Shown: positions 19,001 through 27,890, numbered from the stretch's first letter. The stretch: 64,000 nt of DNA from Cryptosporangium arvum DSM 44712 (GCF_000585375.1 NZ_KK073874.1:8095913-8159912); one strand, 5' to 3'. Notes: generated from the letters alone by a model not told the origin. Program-made: numbers and translations.

Positions 19001-19307
19001 CCCCACTACGAACCCCACCAATTTGTCGTCCTCGGCAACAAAAGCGCCATCACCGGCAAAACCCCAGGCCAACACCACCAAAAACCCCTCGGAGCAAGCC
19101 ACGAACCCCAACGAGAACGCCCCGGTCGAAGACCCGAACGACACCGACGCCGACACCGTTCGGCCGGCCAACGTCTTCGCTCAGCGCGCCGGCGAGAGCT
19201 CACCCTTCCCGGCAGCGACGACGAGCCCTCTCGTCCCGCTCACCCCGGCCTCCACGGCCGAACGTGGGCCGTCCGATCACGTGGGACGCCACCGTCGACG
19301 GGGCTGA
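16047..19307 (+). CDS. Giant low-complexity protein with N-terminal PRC-barrel
   Basis: Encodes 1086 residues from GTG with GGAGG nine bases upstream. Residues 1 to about 110 look like a PRC-barrel (GSKLGKIGQVYLDNRTQAPEWV, then GLFGTKESFVPV), a small beta-barrel found in RimM, photosynthetic reaction centres and actinobacterial stress proteins. The remaining 950 residues are disordered: acidic/arginine-rich blocks, eleven TERDR repeats, SEQPR repeats, Met-Pro-Ala runs, an Ala-Gly run and a Pro/Ser/Thr/Ala tail. There is no signal peptide or membrane segment. The domain gives a fold, not a function. It stands alone before a hairpin terminator. Confidence 0.75.
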   Translation: MLTQEHAQALVHATAYDATGSKLGKIGQVYLDNRTQAPEWVTVHTGLFGTKESFVPVRDAELDGDRLQLPFEKHLVKNAPDLDPAGPFGALLPEQELELYQHYGVRPPALPKVSDAIDEDTGRFSSFGGATALDGLADDTPHGEQAPARPARPDLPPDDPFGDPYGPYDEDPDDVGRGSVGSLGVPEGGEPFREEPFREGPFRRREDSFGAQGGGDDPLRDRSGRGDAEGPFGDRGEQENPFGGRSEPPFRERPERDDPFRSRGEREDPFSNRPEHEDPLRSRGEREDPSRGRGERDGLEREPADRDGPYRERTERDRPELGRTELRRSELGRTERDRTERDRTERDRTERDRTERDRTERDRTERDRTERDRTERDRTERDRTERDETGRDGPRREWADRDEPYRRPHNDGPDTGGFGGGTPNAPRAEASSAPTSPAPRWEAPTEQQRDSTTRESAPHATPRPFGAPSTESSDRRAAPEPSEFRPSPTLSSFRPPTPAPRPTPVPDHRPEPPSRPEQPRSDRPAPDETRPDQMRLRGPEQARPDQAEPDQARFGGPHSEQRRSEQPRSEQPRSEQPRSEQRPSDLSGAEQPRPQARPDQARLDQARPDQRRPDRADIDHARSGGPRSDPPGFGGSRSDRERSDRAGFDQGRSEPARPDGPGREQAPSERSRSEQWRSERAPTSGAGGGRPGAPRPDGARPDDGQSDGPYPPGPVSLDFRPTTLHMPPRPVDAPSEPLPPVAPVSPAGTSWPARQVWPTTPTGRAAPPPAAPMPAAAVPPAAVPPAPMPPAPMPAAPMHNAAGAAAGAGAGAGAGAGAGAGAGAAEPMPATPMSTTAKPAAGQPTAGQPAAGRPAPSRPDPTAPAADKPVSATPAAGRAGLFTPPVATPGSATPGSARPDSATPPAGTPSAATPLTGRSGSATSSAGRSGSATFSAGKPGSATSSAGEPGSAENDSAAPIARKPAPTRPAAPSDRDPAGTRPANSPTTNPTNLSSSATKAPSPAKPQANTTKNPSEQATNPNENAPVEDPNDTDADTVRPANVFAQRAGESSPFPAATTSPLVPLTPASTAERGPSDHVGRHRRRG
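17046..17210 (+). repeat. Eleven tandem 15-bp repeats (TERDR)
   Basis: The unit gaccggaccgagcgc occurs eleven times with almost no variation except a c-to-g drift in the last four copies, encoding alternating Thr-Glu-Arg-Asp-Arg. Near identity at the DNA level points to recent slippage expansion. Confidence 0.9.
18465..18518 (+). repeat. Nine tandem ggggcc hexamers
   Basis: A perfect (ggggcc)9 run encodes an Ala-Gly dipeptide tract inside the PRC-barrel protein. Such G-rich repeats can form G-quadruplexes and are prone to length change. Confidence 0.9.
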
Positions 19308-19318
19308 GGAAGACCGAC

Positions 19319-19343
19319 GTTCCCGCGTGCACCGCGCGGGAAC
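19319..19343 (+). terminator. Hairpin after the PRC-barrel gene
   Basis: Nine-base perfect stem (gttcccgcg / cgcgggaac) with a seven-base loop, 12 bases past the stop codon on the plus strand. No U-tract. Confidence 0.6.
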
Positions 19344-19479
19344 TCGGGATGATCACTACCTGTCGGCACGGTGACCACCGGGTATCCACAGCCTGGCTTC
19401 CGACCGGAAGTGGATCGATCCCGGGACGCTATTCTCCCCGCGGGAGTAGCGGAGAGATGAACGAGGAGTTGATGGCTTG

Positions 19480-20187
19480 ATGGCGCCGCAGGTGGTGATC
19501 CTCGCGGCCGGGCTGGGCACGCGGCTCGGACGACCGCACCCCAAGACCTTGACTCCGTTGCGCGACGGCAAGAGCATCCTGCGGCACCAGCTAGACCGGA
19601 TCGAGGCCGCGTTCGGTGGTGAGGCTCGGGTCACCATCGTCGTCGGCTTCAAGATGAACCTCATCATGGAGGCCGCGCCCGAGGCGCTGTTCGTCTACAA
19701 CGAGGTCTACGACCAGACGAACACCAGCAAGAGCCTGCTCAAGGCGCTGCGGCTCTCCGCGCCGGGCGGCGTGCTGTGGCTCAACGGTGACGTCGTGTTC
19801 GTCGACGGGCTCCTGGAGGCCGTGGCTGAGCAGGTCGCGGCCGGGCCGAGCTTTATCTGCGTGAACACCGAGTCGGTGGCCGACGAGGAGGTCAAGTACA
19901 CCCTCGACGGCGACGGGTTCGTCAAGGACCTCTCCAAGCAGGTCCGCGAGGGTGCGCTGGGAGAGGCCATCGGCATCAACTACGTCGCCGCCGACGACAA
20001 GGCCACGCTCATCGAGCACCTGGACGCGGCCGACGACCAGGACTACTTCGAGCGCGGCGTCGAGACCTCGATCGCCGACGCCGGTAGCCGGTTCCGAGCC
20101 GTCGACATCTCCCGCTTCGGCGTGGTGGAGGTCGACTTCGACGCCGACCTCGCCCGCGCCAACGAACTGGACGTCGAGACCCGATGA
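19480..20187 (+). CDS. Sugar/choline/inositol-phosphate nucleotidyltransferase
   Basis: Encodes 235 residues of the NTP-transferase (GT-A) fold. The signature GLGTRLGRPHPKTLTPL near residue 12 binds the nucleotide and LNGDVVFVDG near 100 the metal. The family includes RfbA, GlmU N-terminus, phosphocholine cytidylyltransferase (LicC) and inositol-phosphate cytidylyltransferase. The next gene, overlapping by four bases, is a CDP-alcohol phosphotransferase, so a cytidylyltransferase making a CDP-alcohol is the most economical reading (inference). GAGGAG lies 8 to 11 bases upstream; a TTG one codon earlier is an alternative start. Confidence 0.8.
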   Translation: MAPQVVILAAGLGTRLGRPHPKTLTPLRDGKSILRHQLDRIEAAFGGEARVTIVVGFKMNLIMEAAPEALFVYNEVYDQTNTSKSLLKALRLSAPGGVLWLNGDVVFVDGLLEAVAEQVAAGPSFICVNTESVADEEVKYTLDGDGFVKDLSKQVREGALGEAIGINYVAADDKATLIEHLDAADDQDYFERGVETSIADAGSRFRAVDISRFGVVEVDFDADLARANELDVETR

Positions 20188-21404
20188 CTTCGCCGACTTC
20201 CCCGGCCACCGCACCCACGAACGCCACCCCCACAGACACCGCCGCCGCGGCCACCCCCACCGCGGCCACCAACGCCGCCACCACCAACGCCGCCACCACC
20301 ACCAACGCCACCACCAACGCCACCACCACCAGTGCCGCCACCACCAACGCCGCCGCCACCAACGCCGCAGCCATCAATGCCGCGGCCACCCCACCGGGCA
20401 CGCACCCCACAGTCACACCACCGAGCACAACCCCCACGGCCACGGCACCGAACGTTGATCCTGCGGCCACGCCCCCCGGCACGAATCCCGCGGCCACACC
20501 CCCCGGCACAAAAACCGCGGCCAACCCACCAGCCACAAACCCCACCGCCCCAGACACAGATCCCGCGGCCTCAGACACAGCTCTCGCGCCCCCGCACACA
20601 GCTTCCGCGCCCCCGCACACAGCTTCCGCGCCCCCGCACACAGCTCCCACACCCCCGGCCCCGCTACCGCGCCCGAGTACACCGCCGACCGCGGCCGACT
20701 TCTTGGCCCGCCACCGCGGCGGAGGGCTGTTCACCGAGACCGTGAACCAGCGCGTCGGCTCCTACCTGGCCGTCGCCGCCCACCGGCTGCGGCTGGCGCC
20801 GTCCGCGCTCACGCTCATCAACCTCGTCCTCGGCCTCGCCGCCTCGGTCGCGGTCGTGATGCTCGCGCCGGCGGCCGCCCGTGGCGACGTGCCGGCCTGG
20901 GCCCTGGGACTCGGCGCCCTGTTGCTCTGGCAGCTCGCGTACAGCCTCGACTGCTCCGACGGGCAGCTGGCCCGGGTGACGGGCATGGCCGGTCCGGCCG
21001 GCGCCCGGGTCGACATCCTGTGCGACGTGGCGGTGCAGATCTCGCTCGTCGCGGCGATCTCGGCCACCGCGCTGGCGCACGCGCCGGAGACGCCGATCTG
21101 GTTGGTCGCGGTGTTCGCGGGCACCTGGATGATCAACCTCGTCACGTCGGTGCTGGCCTCGTCGAACACCGCGTCGGCGAGCCTGATGACGTCCACCTCC
21201 CTGCCCGTGCGCGTCGTCAAACTGGTGCGCGACTACGGTGCAGTCGTGACCGTGTGCGGGGTGGTGATCGCGTTCGTGCCCGGCTTGACGCCGTGGCTGA
21301 TGGCCGCTTTCACCGCGGTGAACGGGTTGTTCCTGCTCGCCAGCATCGGCCAGTCCGCACGCAAGGCCGGCCTGGTCGCGCCGCCGCACCACCCCGAAGC
21401 CTGA
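20184..21404 (+). CDS. CDP-alcohol phosphotransferase with long Thr/Ala/Pro-rich head
   Basis: Encodes 406 residues. The full CDP-alcohol phosphotransferase signature DG-x2-AR-x8-G-x3-D-x3-D is present in DCSDGQLARVTGMAGPAG followed by ARVDILCD (around residues 256-281). The C-terminal 240 residues hold about five to six membrane segments. The enzyme transfers a phospho-alcohol from CDP-alcohol to an acceptor. The first 155 residues are highly repetitive Thr, Ala, Asn and Pro, absent from normal family members. Start overlaps the previous stop (ATGA). Alternative internal starts after the low-complexity head cannot be excluded. Donor alcohol unknown. Confidence 0.85.
   Translation: MTSPTSPATAPTNATPTDTAAAATPTAATNAATTNAATTTNATTNATTTSAATTNAAATNAAAINAAATPPGTHPTVTPPSTTPTATAPNVDPAATPPGTNPAATPPGTKTAANPPATNPTAPDTDPAASDTALAPPHTASAPPHTASAPPHTAPTPPAPLPRPSTPPTAADFLARHRGGGLFTETVNQRVGSYLAVAAHRLRLAPSALTLINLVLGLAASVAVVMLAPAAARGDVPAWALGLGALLLWQLAYSLDCSDGQLARVTGMAGPAGARVDILCDVAVQISLVAAISATALAHAPETPIWLVAVFAGTWMINLVTSVLASSNTASASLMTSTSLPVRVVKLVRDYGAVVTVCGVVIAFVPGLTPWLMAAFTAVNGLFLLASIGQSARKAGLVAPPHHPEA
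20226..20670 (+). repeat. Low-complexity gccaccaac / cccgcg repeats
   Basis: About 440 bases of imperfect short repeats (units such as gccaccacc, aacgccgcc, then cccgcgcacacagct copies) encode the Thr/Ala/Asn/Pro head of the CDP-alcohol phosphotransferase. At 20580-20650 a 24-base unit is repeated nearly exactly three times. Confidence 0.75.
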
Positions 21405-21425
21405 CGACCCGAAACCTGACGAACC

Positions 21426-22697
21426 GTGAAGAAGCTGCGGGGCAACGCCGCTGCCGGCCTCGCCGACCAGCTGGTCAGCGCCGGGGCGAACGCGGCGACC
21501 GGCCTGCTCGTCCTGCCGTTCCTCGGCCCGGCGCGGGCCGGGCCGGTGCTGTTCGCGATCGGCGTCGGCTTCTTCGTGATCGGTGTCGCCCGGGCGCTCG
21601 TCGGCGACGTGTTGCTCACCTACTCCGCCCGGTACGGCGACGCCGATCGGGCCCGGCAGGCCGCTGACGCCACCAAGACGGCGGTGGCGTTCGGGCTGGC
21701 CGCCTCGCTGGTGGTCGTGCTCGCGTGGGCGGTCGGCCCCGGGTTCTTCCGCGAGCTGATCTGGCTGGCGCCGTTCCTGCCGTTCGTGCTCGTCCACGAC
21801 GCCGGGCGGTACTACTTCCTCGCCGAGCGGAACCCGGCCCGTGCGCTCGTCGCCGACCTGACCTACGTCGGCGTGCAGGCGGTGGTTCTGGTCGTTCTGC
21901 TCGGGCTCGGCCACCTCGACGGTGCGGTGTTCCTGTGCGCGTGGGGCCTCGGCGGCATCGCGGGGTCGGCGTCGTTCCTGCTCCGCACCCGGATCAGCCC
22001 GTGGAGAGGCGACCTGCGGGGGTGGATCCGGGAGACCCGGCACCTGTCCGGATGGCTGACGCTCACCGCGCTGCTCGGTCAGGCCCAGGTGCAGTTCGTC
22101 TCCACGCTCGTCAGCGGCCTGCTGACACCGTCCGCGTTCTCGTTGCTGCGTGCCGCCCAGTACGGGCTGCTGATGCCCGCACAGAACCTGCAGATGGCCG
22201 TCTCGAGCCTGCTGACGCCGCGGATGTCGCGGCTCGCCGGTGCCGGTGACGCGGCCGGGATCAGCCGGCTGCTCCGGAAGGCACTCCTCGCGACCGCGCT
22301 GTGCGGGCTGGTGCCGGTCGCGATCTCCCCGCTCGCCGGGCCGGTGCTCGACGCGATCCTGCCGCAGTACGCGCAGGCGAGCACGATCGCGCTCCCGGTG
22401 GCGATCCAGGCCCTGATCTACCTCGTGCAGGTGCCGTTCACCGCGGCGCTGCGCGGGATGCAGCGCGTCCGCAGCCTGTTCGTGCAGTACGTCGTGTTCG
22501 TCGCGGCGCAGGCGGTCGCGTTGGTCGTCGGCACGCTGGCCTACGACCTGCGTGGGGCGGCGTGGGGCATGCTGGTCGGCTCGGCGATCGGCTTCGTGGC
22601 GATGATCGTGCTCTACCGCGACGCGCACCGCCGGCTCGAACCCGCGGAAATCCCGCCCGCCGACGACGCCCGTACGATGAGCCCCGACCCCCGATGA
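21426..22697 (+). CDS. Polysaccharide flippase-like multi-span membrane protein
   Basis: Encodes 423 residues with about twelve hydrophobic segments and a short charged tail, the size and look of Wzx/MurJ-type (MOP superfamily) lipid-linked glycan exporters. There is no single diagnostic motif, so the call rests on length, topology and its place between the CDP-alcohol phosphotransferase and gmd. Start is GTG in a weak ribosome-binding context (21 bases after the previous stop). Translocation of lipid-linked repeat units across the membrane is inferred. Confidence 0.7.
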   Translation: MKKLRGNAAAGLADQLVSAGANAATGLLVLPFLGPARAGPVLFAIGVGFFVIGVARALVGDVLLTYSARYGDADRARQAADATKTAVAFGLAASLVVVLAWAVGPGFFRELIWLAPFLPFVLVHDAGRYYFLAERNPARALVADLTYVGVQAVVLVVLLGLGHLDGAVFLCAWGLGGIAGSASFLLRTRISPWRGDLRGWIRETRHLSGWLTLTALLGQAQVQFVSTLVSGLLTPSAFSLLRAAQYGLLMPAQNLQMAVSSLLTPRMSRLAGAGDAAGISRLLRKALLATALCGLVPVAISPLAGPVLDAILPQYAQASTIALPVAIQALIYLVQVPFTAALRGMQRVRSLFVQYVVFVAAQAVALVVGTLAYDLRGAAWGMLVGSAIGFVAMIVLYRDAHRRLEPAEIPPADDARTMSPDPR

Positions 22698-22713
22698 CAG
22701 AAATGGAAGATAC

Positions 22714-23745
22714 GTGACCGACCCGACCCCCAGGCGTGTGGCATTCGTTACCGGCATCACCGGGCAGGACGGTTCGTACCTGGCCGAGTTGCTGCTCGCG
22801 AAGGGTTACGAGGTCCACGGCATCATCCGCCGCGCGTCGATGTTCAACACCGAGCGGCTCGACGCGATCTACCAGGACCCGCACGAGGCGCACCGCCGGT
22901 TGTTCCTGCACTACGGCGACGTCACCGACGCCAGTGGGCTGGTCAACTCGATCCGCGACATCCAGCCGACCGAGGTGTACAACCTGGCGGCGCAGAGCCA
23001 CGTGCGGGTGAGCTTCGACATCCCGGAGTACACCGGCGACACCACGGGGCTGGGCACCGCGCGGCTGCTCGAAGCGATCCGGGCGGCCAAGATCGAGACG
23101 CGCTTCTACCAGGCGTCCACGTCCGAGCTGTACGGCTCGACGCCGCCCCCGCAGAACGAGCAGACGCCGTTCCACCCGCGCAGCCCGTACGGCGTCGCGA
23201 AGATGTACTCGTACTGGTTGACGGTGAACTACCGCGAGTCGTACGGGATGTACGCCACCAACGGCATCCTGTTCAACCACGAGTCCCCGCGCCGCGGCGA
23301 GACGTTCGTGACGCGCAAGATCACCCGGGCGGTGGCCCGGATCGCCAAGGGGCTGCAGGAAGACCTGTTCCTCGGCAACCTCGACGCGGTACGCGACTGG
23401 GGCTACGCCCCGGAGTACGTCGAGGGCATGTGGCGGATCCTGCAGCAGGACGAGCCCGACGACTTCGTGCTGGCCACCGGCGTGCCGGCCACCGTGCGCG
23501 ACTTCGTCGATGCGGCGTTCTCGCACGCCGGGCTCGACTGGGAGAAGTACGTCAAGCACGACTCGCGGTACGAGCGCCCGGCCGAGGTCGACGCGCTGAT
23601 CGGTGACCCGGGCAAGGCCGAACGGCAGCTCGGGTGGAAAGCGAGCACCGATTGGCGTCGGCTCGCCCAGATCATGGTGGACGCCGACATCCAGCAGCTC
23701 GACGACCAGCTCTCCGGCCGCTCCGTCCGCCTGGACGACCGCTGA
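22714..23745 (+). CDS. gmd: GDP-mannose 4,6-dehydratase
   Basis: Encodes 343 residues, full length. It converts GDP-D-mannose to GDP-4-keto-6-deoxy-D-mannose, the first step to GDP-L-fucose. NADP-binding [15 protein letters not shown] is near residue 15; the active site has STSELYG (Thr/Ser and Glu) near 130 and the YGVAK Tyr-Lys pair near 157; the [16 protein letters not shown] substrate segment is intact. GTG start with GGAAG upstream. Its partner GDP-fucose synthase is 3 kb away at 26913. A two-way terminator follows. Confidence 0.95.
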   Translation: MTDPTPRRVAFVTGITGQDGSYLAELLLAKGYEVHGIIRRASMFNTERLDAIYQDPHEAHRRLFLHYGDVTDASGLVNSIRDIQPTEVYNLAAQSHVRVSFDIPEYTGDTTGLGTARLLEAIRAAKIETRFYQASTSELYGSTPPPQNEQTPFHPRSPYGVAKMYSYWLTVNYRESYGMYATNGILFNHESPRRGETFVTRKITRAVARIAKGLQEDLFLGNLDAVRDWGYAPEYVEGMWRILQQDEPDDFVLATGVPATVRDFVDAAFSHAGLDWEKYVKHDSRYERPAEVDALIGDPGKAERQLGWKASTDWRRLAQIMVDADIQQLDDQLSGRSVRLDDR

Positions 23746-23772
23746 GCTGACCCGAGCACCCCAGCCCGACGA

Positions 23773-23806
23773 CGAAGGCCGCGCCCCCGGGGGAGCGCGG
23801 CCTTCG
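23773..23806. terminator. Bidirectional terminator between gmd and the ligase-like gene
   Basis: Perfect 12-bp stem (cgaaggccgcgc / gcgcggccttcg) with a 10-base loop lies between the convergent genes ending at 23745 (plus) and 23823 (minus). It can serve both. Confidence 0.8.
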
Positions 23807-23822
23807 TGGTGTCAGACGCCGC

Positions 23823-25622
23823 TCAGCGGCCGGCGGAAGCGCCGGCCTGCCCGGGCACCGGCTCCCGGGGCGCCGCCGGCGCCGGCGCGTCGACCGGAGC
23901 GGACCCCGGCGACGACGACGCGGGCGCGACCGGAGGGACCGCCGGGGAGGCCGGCCTAGCCGCGGCCTCCGATGGAGCCGTGGGACGCCGATCAGTGCCC
24001 TGCGCGGCCGAGCCGAACGCGATCCAGGCCTCGGCCGCGAGCAGGAAGATCCAGAACGTGCCGCCGACGCCGCCGAGCAGCCAGTCGGCCCAGGGGATCG
24101 TGGCCAGCGACGCCACGACCGTGATCGTGAACCATGCCGGCGCCCCCCGCCGAAGCCCGCGCCACAGCAGCAACCCGAGCCCGAACAGGAACGCGACGCA
24201 CCCGAGGACGCCCGCGCGACGCAGCGCGCCGATCGCCGAGTTGTCGGTGGTGAGCTCCGGCCGCTCCCCCACCGGGCCGGTGTCGTCCCGGACCACCGCA
24301 CCGCGCGGGTCGGAGTTGTTGCCGAACAGCTTCGCGACCACGGAGTCGGTGTCGAACTCGTCGATCACCTGCTTCCAGGTGTCGAACCGGCCGCTGGTGT
24401 AGTCCTTCACCTCGGTCGCGGTGCTCGGCGTCGTCACCGTGTTGTCGTAGCGGCTCTGGAAGAGCGAGGACACCCCGCCCATCCCGATGAACACCATGCC
24501 GACGAGCACGATCGGCACGACCGCGGCCACCACGGCCTCGCGGAACGAGGAGCGCTCCGGCAGCCCGTCGTCGGGCACCACCGCGCCACGGCGCGCCCAC
24601 CATTGCTTACGGGCCAGCACCAGCAGGTGCACGCCGGCCGCGCAGACCAGGAACAGCCAGGCCGTCCGCGAGTTCGTGAGCAGGATGACCAGCCCGGTGA
24701 CGCCCATCACCGCCCACCGCTGCCAGCGGGCGAACGACCGGTCGGGCGCGATCCGCAACGTGACGAGTACGCCGATCAACGCGAGCGAGTTCGGGTGGTA
24801 CAGCAGGCCGGGGCCGCCCCAGAACCGACCGGTCATCGCCGATCCCCAGGGCCCGTCGGGCACCGCGTGGGCGTCGTCGAGGAGGTTGCCCGAGCCGACC
24901 AGGAACAGCGCGGCGATCGCGAACAGGAACGCGGTGACGACGCCGATCGACGGGTCACGCCCGGTGCGCCGCAGCGCCACCAGGATGCCGAGCGCGGCGA
25001 CTGCCGACACCCCGAAGTACGCGACGCGCTGGCCGGCGATCGAGACGTTGGCGGTCAGCAGGGCCGAGATGATGCCCAGCGGCCAGTACGCCAGGCCGAG
25101 CCACGACGCACCGAGGCGCGGGAGCCGGACCGCGTCCCGGACCCAGGGGAACGTCCACGCGATCAGCAGCAGCGCGCCGATCACGTAGACCGACCAGGTG
25201 ACCTCGCGTGTGGTGGTCCAGGTCCACGACATGATGCCGCTGAACACCACGAATCCGCCGACGGCCAGGCCCGACCAGGTGACTCCGCGCAGCGTCAGCG
25301 CCAACCCGGCGACGGTCACCGCGAGGGCGGCTCCGACCGCGGCGCGCGTACCGTTCGCGGCGTTGTTCTGGGCGGCTTCGAGCAGCCAGGCGATCGCGAC
25401 GATCACCGCGCCGATCGTCGCGAAGCGGGTGTGGCGGCTCGTCCATCGATCGGGATCGAGCACCGGAAAGGCGGGGCTGACGCGCTGCTGGTTCACCACG
25501 GCTGTGCTGAATCCTCCGGGTCGCTGTGCGTACGTGTACTGCTGAACGGCAGCGCCGTTGCCCCGTAGCGCTACCGCACAGTGGACGCGATGCTTCTGCA
25601 TCGGTCCCGTTGATTCTCGCAT
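23823..25622 (-). CDS. O-antigen ligase/polymerase-like membrane protein
   Basis: Encodes up to 599 residues with ten or more membrane segments and a Wzy/WaaL-type motif (VILLTNSRTAWLFLVC near residue 310), the core of the Wzy_C family that polymerises or ligates glycan repeat units on the outer face of the membrane. A large soluble loop follows (residues 370-450), and the C-terminal 80 residues are Pro/Ala/Ser-rich and likely cytoplasmic. The start is uncertain: no strong ribosome-binding site precedes the first ATGs, and GTG codons about 40 residues in are possible. It lies 45 bases after the glycosyltransferase, in the same direction. Confidence 0.75.
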   Translation of the reverse strand: MRESTGPMQKHRVHCAVALRGNGAAVQQYTYAQRPGGFSTAVVNQQRVSPAFPVLDPDRWTSRHTRFATIGAVIVAIAWLLEAAQNNAANGTRAAVGAALAVTVAGLALTLRGVTWSGLAVGGFVVFSGIMSWTWTTTREVTWSVYVIGALLLIAWTFPWVRDAVRLPRLGASWLGLAYWPLGIISALLTANVSIAGQRVAYFGVSAVAALGILVALRRTGRDPSIGVVTAFLFAIAALFLVGSGNLLDDAHAVPDGPWGSAMTGRFWGGPGLLYHPNSLALIGVLVTLRIAPDRSFARWQRWAVMGVTGLVILLTNSRTAWLFLVCAAGVHLLVLARKQWWARRGAVVPDDGLPERSSFREAVVAAVVPIVLVGMVFIGMGGVSSLFQSRYDNTVTTPSTATEVKDYTSGRFDTWKQVIDEFDTDSVVAKLFGNNSDPRGAVVRDDTGPVGERPELTTDNSAIGALRRAGVLGCVAFLFGLGLLLWRGLRRGAPAWFTITVVASLATIPWADWLLGGVGGTFWIFLLAAEAWIAFGSAAQGTDRRPTAPSEAAARPASPAVPPVAPASSSPGSAPVDAPAPAAPREPVPGQAGASAGR

Positions 25623-25667
25623 TGCGTTGTCCGAGCTACTGACGGTACTCGCCAGCTATATCCACTC

Positions 25668-26846
25668 TTATCCTGTGAACTTCGAAGGAAACTTCGAAGC
25701 CAGCTCCTCGTACACGCTGATCAGCGCGGCCGTGGTGACTTTTGTGGAGAACTTCTCTTCGTACCGGGCCCGAGCGCCGTCGGCCAGACCCGGCGCCTCG
25801 GCCACCACCCGCGGGAGGATCGACGCAAGCGCGTCCGTTTCCGGCGGAACGGTCCACCCCCCGGTGTCCCCCACCAGATAGGGCAGGCCGCCCATCGCGG
25901 TGGCCAGCACCGGGCGGGCGTTGGCCAGCGCCTCCACCACCACCATCGGGCAGACCTCGTCCCACGTCGAGGGCGTCACCAGGGCCGCCGACGTACGCAT
26001 GGCCTCCTGCACCTCGTCGTGCGTGCGGCGCCCCAGGAGCTCGATGTCGCTGCGCCCGGCCGCCGCGGCGGCCACCGACGAGGCCAGCGGTCCGTCGCCG
26101 ATCAGCCGGAGGGTGCCCAGTGACCCCTCGGCGTGCCGCTGCCAGGCGTCCAACAGAAGCGTGAGGCCTTTTTCGGCCGAGAACCGGCCGACGAACAGCA
26201 ACCCGTTCCCGGCCCCGGAGTGCCGGCCAGGGTCGGGGACGCCGTTGGGCTTCACCGTGATGTGCGAATCCTCGATGCCGAACGACCGCAGGTGCTCGGC
26301 GATCGCCGGGGTGAGCGCCAGATACCGGTCGACGGAGTGCCACGTGCCGCGGTGCACCGAGAGCGTGGTCGCCATCAGCGCGCTCTGCGCCTTGGAGCCG
26401 CGGTAGCAGGAGTGCTGCACCGCCGGGTACGGGAACGACTTGCCGAAGCAGTCGTGGCAGGCGTGCCCGTCCCGGAAGTACAGGCCGTTGGCGCAGACCT
26501 GCCGGAAGTTGTGCACGGTATGGACGACCGGCACACCGTGGGCGTGCGCGGTACGGATCACCCACGGCGACAGCAACGGGTACGGGTTGTGCAGGTGCAG
26601 GACGTCCGGCTTCTCGGAGGTCAGCAGAGCGGAGAGCGAGTGCTGCGCCTGCCGCGCGTAGATCGGCGAGATCGGCAGGAACGCCTTCTGGCCCTTGGAG
26701 AGGGATGCGATCTCGTCGGAACTGCGCTGGAACGGCAGCACGGTGACGCCGGCCTCGGCGAGCAGCCGTGATTCCAGGTCGACGACCGTGTTCTCACCCG
26801 ACGGATTGGCTGAGACGTAGCGGTTGTGCGCGATCACGATCTTCAC
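25668..26846 (-). CDS. Glycosyltransferase family 4-like
   Basis: Encodes 392 residues with the two-domain GT-B layout: N-terminal acceptor domain (MKIVIAHNRYVSANPSGE, with HLHNPYPLLSP and HTVHNFR) and C-terminal donor domain (LLFVGRFSAEKGLTLLLDAW, then the E-x7-E region CPMVVVEALANARPV). A cysteine cluster CHDCFGKSFPYPAVQHSC near residues 125-145 is typical of a GT4 subgroup. The GTG start is set by the conserved KIVI strand and GGAGAG nine bases upstream; a much longer open frame upstream is antisense to fcl and wecG. Donor sugar cannot be read from sequence. Confidence 0.88.
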   Translation of the reverse strand: MKIVIAHNRYVSANPSGENTVVDLESRLLAEAGVTVLPFQRSSDEIASLSKGQKAFLPISPIYARQAQHSLSALLTSEKPDVLHLHNPYPLLSPWVIRTAHAHGVPVVHTVHNFRQVCANGLYFRDGHACHDCFGKSFPYPAVQHSCYRGSKAQSALMATTLSVHRGTWHSVDRYLALTPAIAEHLRSFGIEDSHITVKPNGVPDPGRHSGAGNGLLFVGRFSAEKGLTLLLDAWQRHAEGSLGTLRLIGDGPLASSVAAAAAGRSDIELLGRRTHDEVQEAMRTSAALVTPSTWDEVCPMVVVEALANARPVLATAMGGLPYLVGDTGGWTVPPETDALASILPRVVAEAPGLADGARARYEEKFSTKVTTAALISVYEELASKFPSKFTG

Positions 26847-26912
26847 GGCGAGTGGCTCTCCACAGGCTTGGATACGCTGGCGCCAGACGTTACTACCCGG
26901 AGAGGACACGCC

Positions 26913-27863
26913 TTGTTCCACCACCCGGTCCCCCGTGACGCTCGGGTCTACATCGCCGGCCACGGCGGGCTCGTGGGCTCGGCGCTCTGGCGGTACTTCG
27001 AGTCGGTCGGCTTCACCAACCTGGTCGGACGCCGGTCGAAGGAGCTCGACCTGCGTGACCGCGAGTCGGTGCGGGCGTTCTTCGACGAGGTGAAACCCGA
27101 GTACGTCATCGACGCCGCCGCGAAGGTCGGCGGCATCTTCGCGAACTCGACGTACCCGGCGGAGTTCCTCTCCGACAACCTGCGGATCCAGACCAACCTG
27201 CTGGACGCCGCGAGCGAGTTCGGTGTCACGCGCTTCCTGTTCCTCGGCTCGAGCTGCATCTACCCCAAGTTCGCGCCGCAGCCGATCCGGGAGGACTCGC
27301 TGCTCACCGGGCCGCTGGAGGAGACGAACGACGCCTACGCGATCGCGAAGATCTCCGGCGTGATGCAGGTGCAGGCGATCCGCCGCCAGTACGGCCGGAG
27401 CTTCATCTCCGCGATGCCGACGAACCTGTACGGGCCGGGTGACAACTTCGAGATCCCCGGCGCGCACGTGATGCCGATGGTCATGCGTCGTATGCACGAG
27501 GCCCGCGACGAGAAGTCCTTCACGATCTACGGCACCGGCACACCGCGGCGCGAATTCCTGCACACCGACGACCTGGCCCGTGCCTGCCTCGTGCTGCTCG
27601 AGCGCTACGACGACCCGGCGCCGATCAACATCGGGGTCGGCGAGGACGTGACGATCGACGAGCTCGTGCAGATGATCGCGGACGTCGTCGGCTACGAGGG
27701 CGAGTTCACCCACGACACGTCGAAGCCCGACGGCACGCCGCGCAAGGTGCTCGACGTGTCCCGGATCAAGGCGCTGGGCTGGGAGCCCACCGTCGAGCTC
27801 CGCGACGGCATCCGCGGCGTCTACGAGTGGTTCCTGGAGCACCAGGCGACTTTTCGTCGCTGA
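26913..27863 (+). CDS. fcl: GDP-L-fucose synthase
   Basis: Encodes 316 residues, the normal length. This epimerase/reductase turns GDP-4-keto-6-deoxymannose into GDP-L-fucose. The NADP motif is VYIAGHGGLVGSALWRY near residue 12; the active site has GSSCIYPKFAPQPI (Ser, Cys) near 108 and the Tyr-Lys pair in NDAYAIAKISG near 138. The TTG start has GGAGAGG seven bases upstream. It is divergent from the glycosyltransferase across 66 bases; a possible promoter is TTGGAT (26868) and TACTAC (26891), spaced 17 bases. Confidence 0.95.
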   Translation: MFHHPVPRDARVYIAGHGGLVGSALWRYFESVGFTNLVGRRSKELDLRDRESVRAFFDEVKPEYVIDAAAKVGGIFANSTYPAEFLSDNLRIQTNLLDAASEFGVTRFLFLGSSCIYPKFAPQPIREDSLLTGPLEETNDAYAIAKISGVMQVQAIRRQYGRSFISAMPTNLYGPGDNFEIPGAHVMPMVMRRMHEARDEKSFTIYGTGTPRREFLHTDDLARACLVLLERYDDPAPINIGVGEDVTIDELVQMIADVVGYEGEFTHDTSKPDGTPRKVLDVSRIKALGWEPTVELRDGIRGVYEWFLEHQATFRR

Positions 27864-27890
27864 GGCTCGGGCAACTAAGCTCCGATAGCT

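Noticed and set aside
19407-19435. Promoter for the nucleotidyltransferase with TATTCT as -10
   Set aside because: TATTCT at 19430 is reasonable, but no -35 box at 16 to 18 bases fits.
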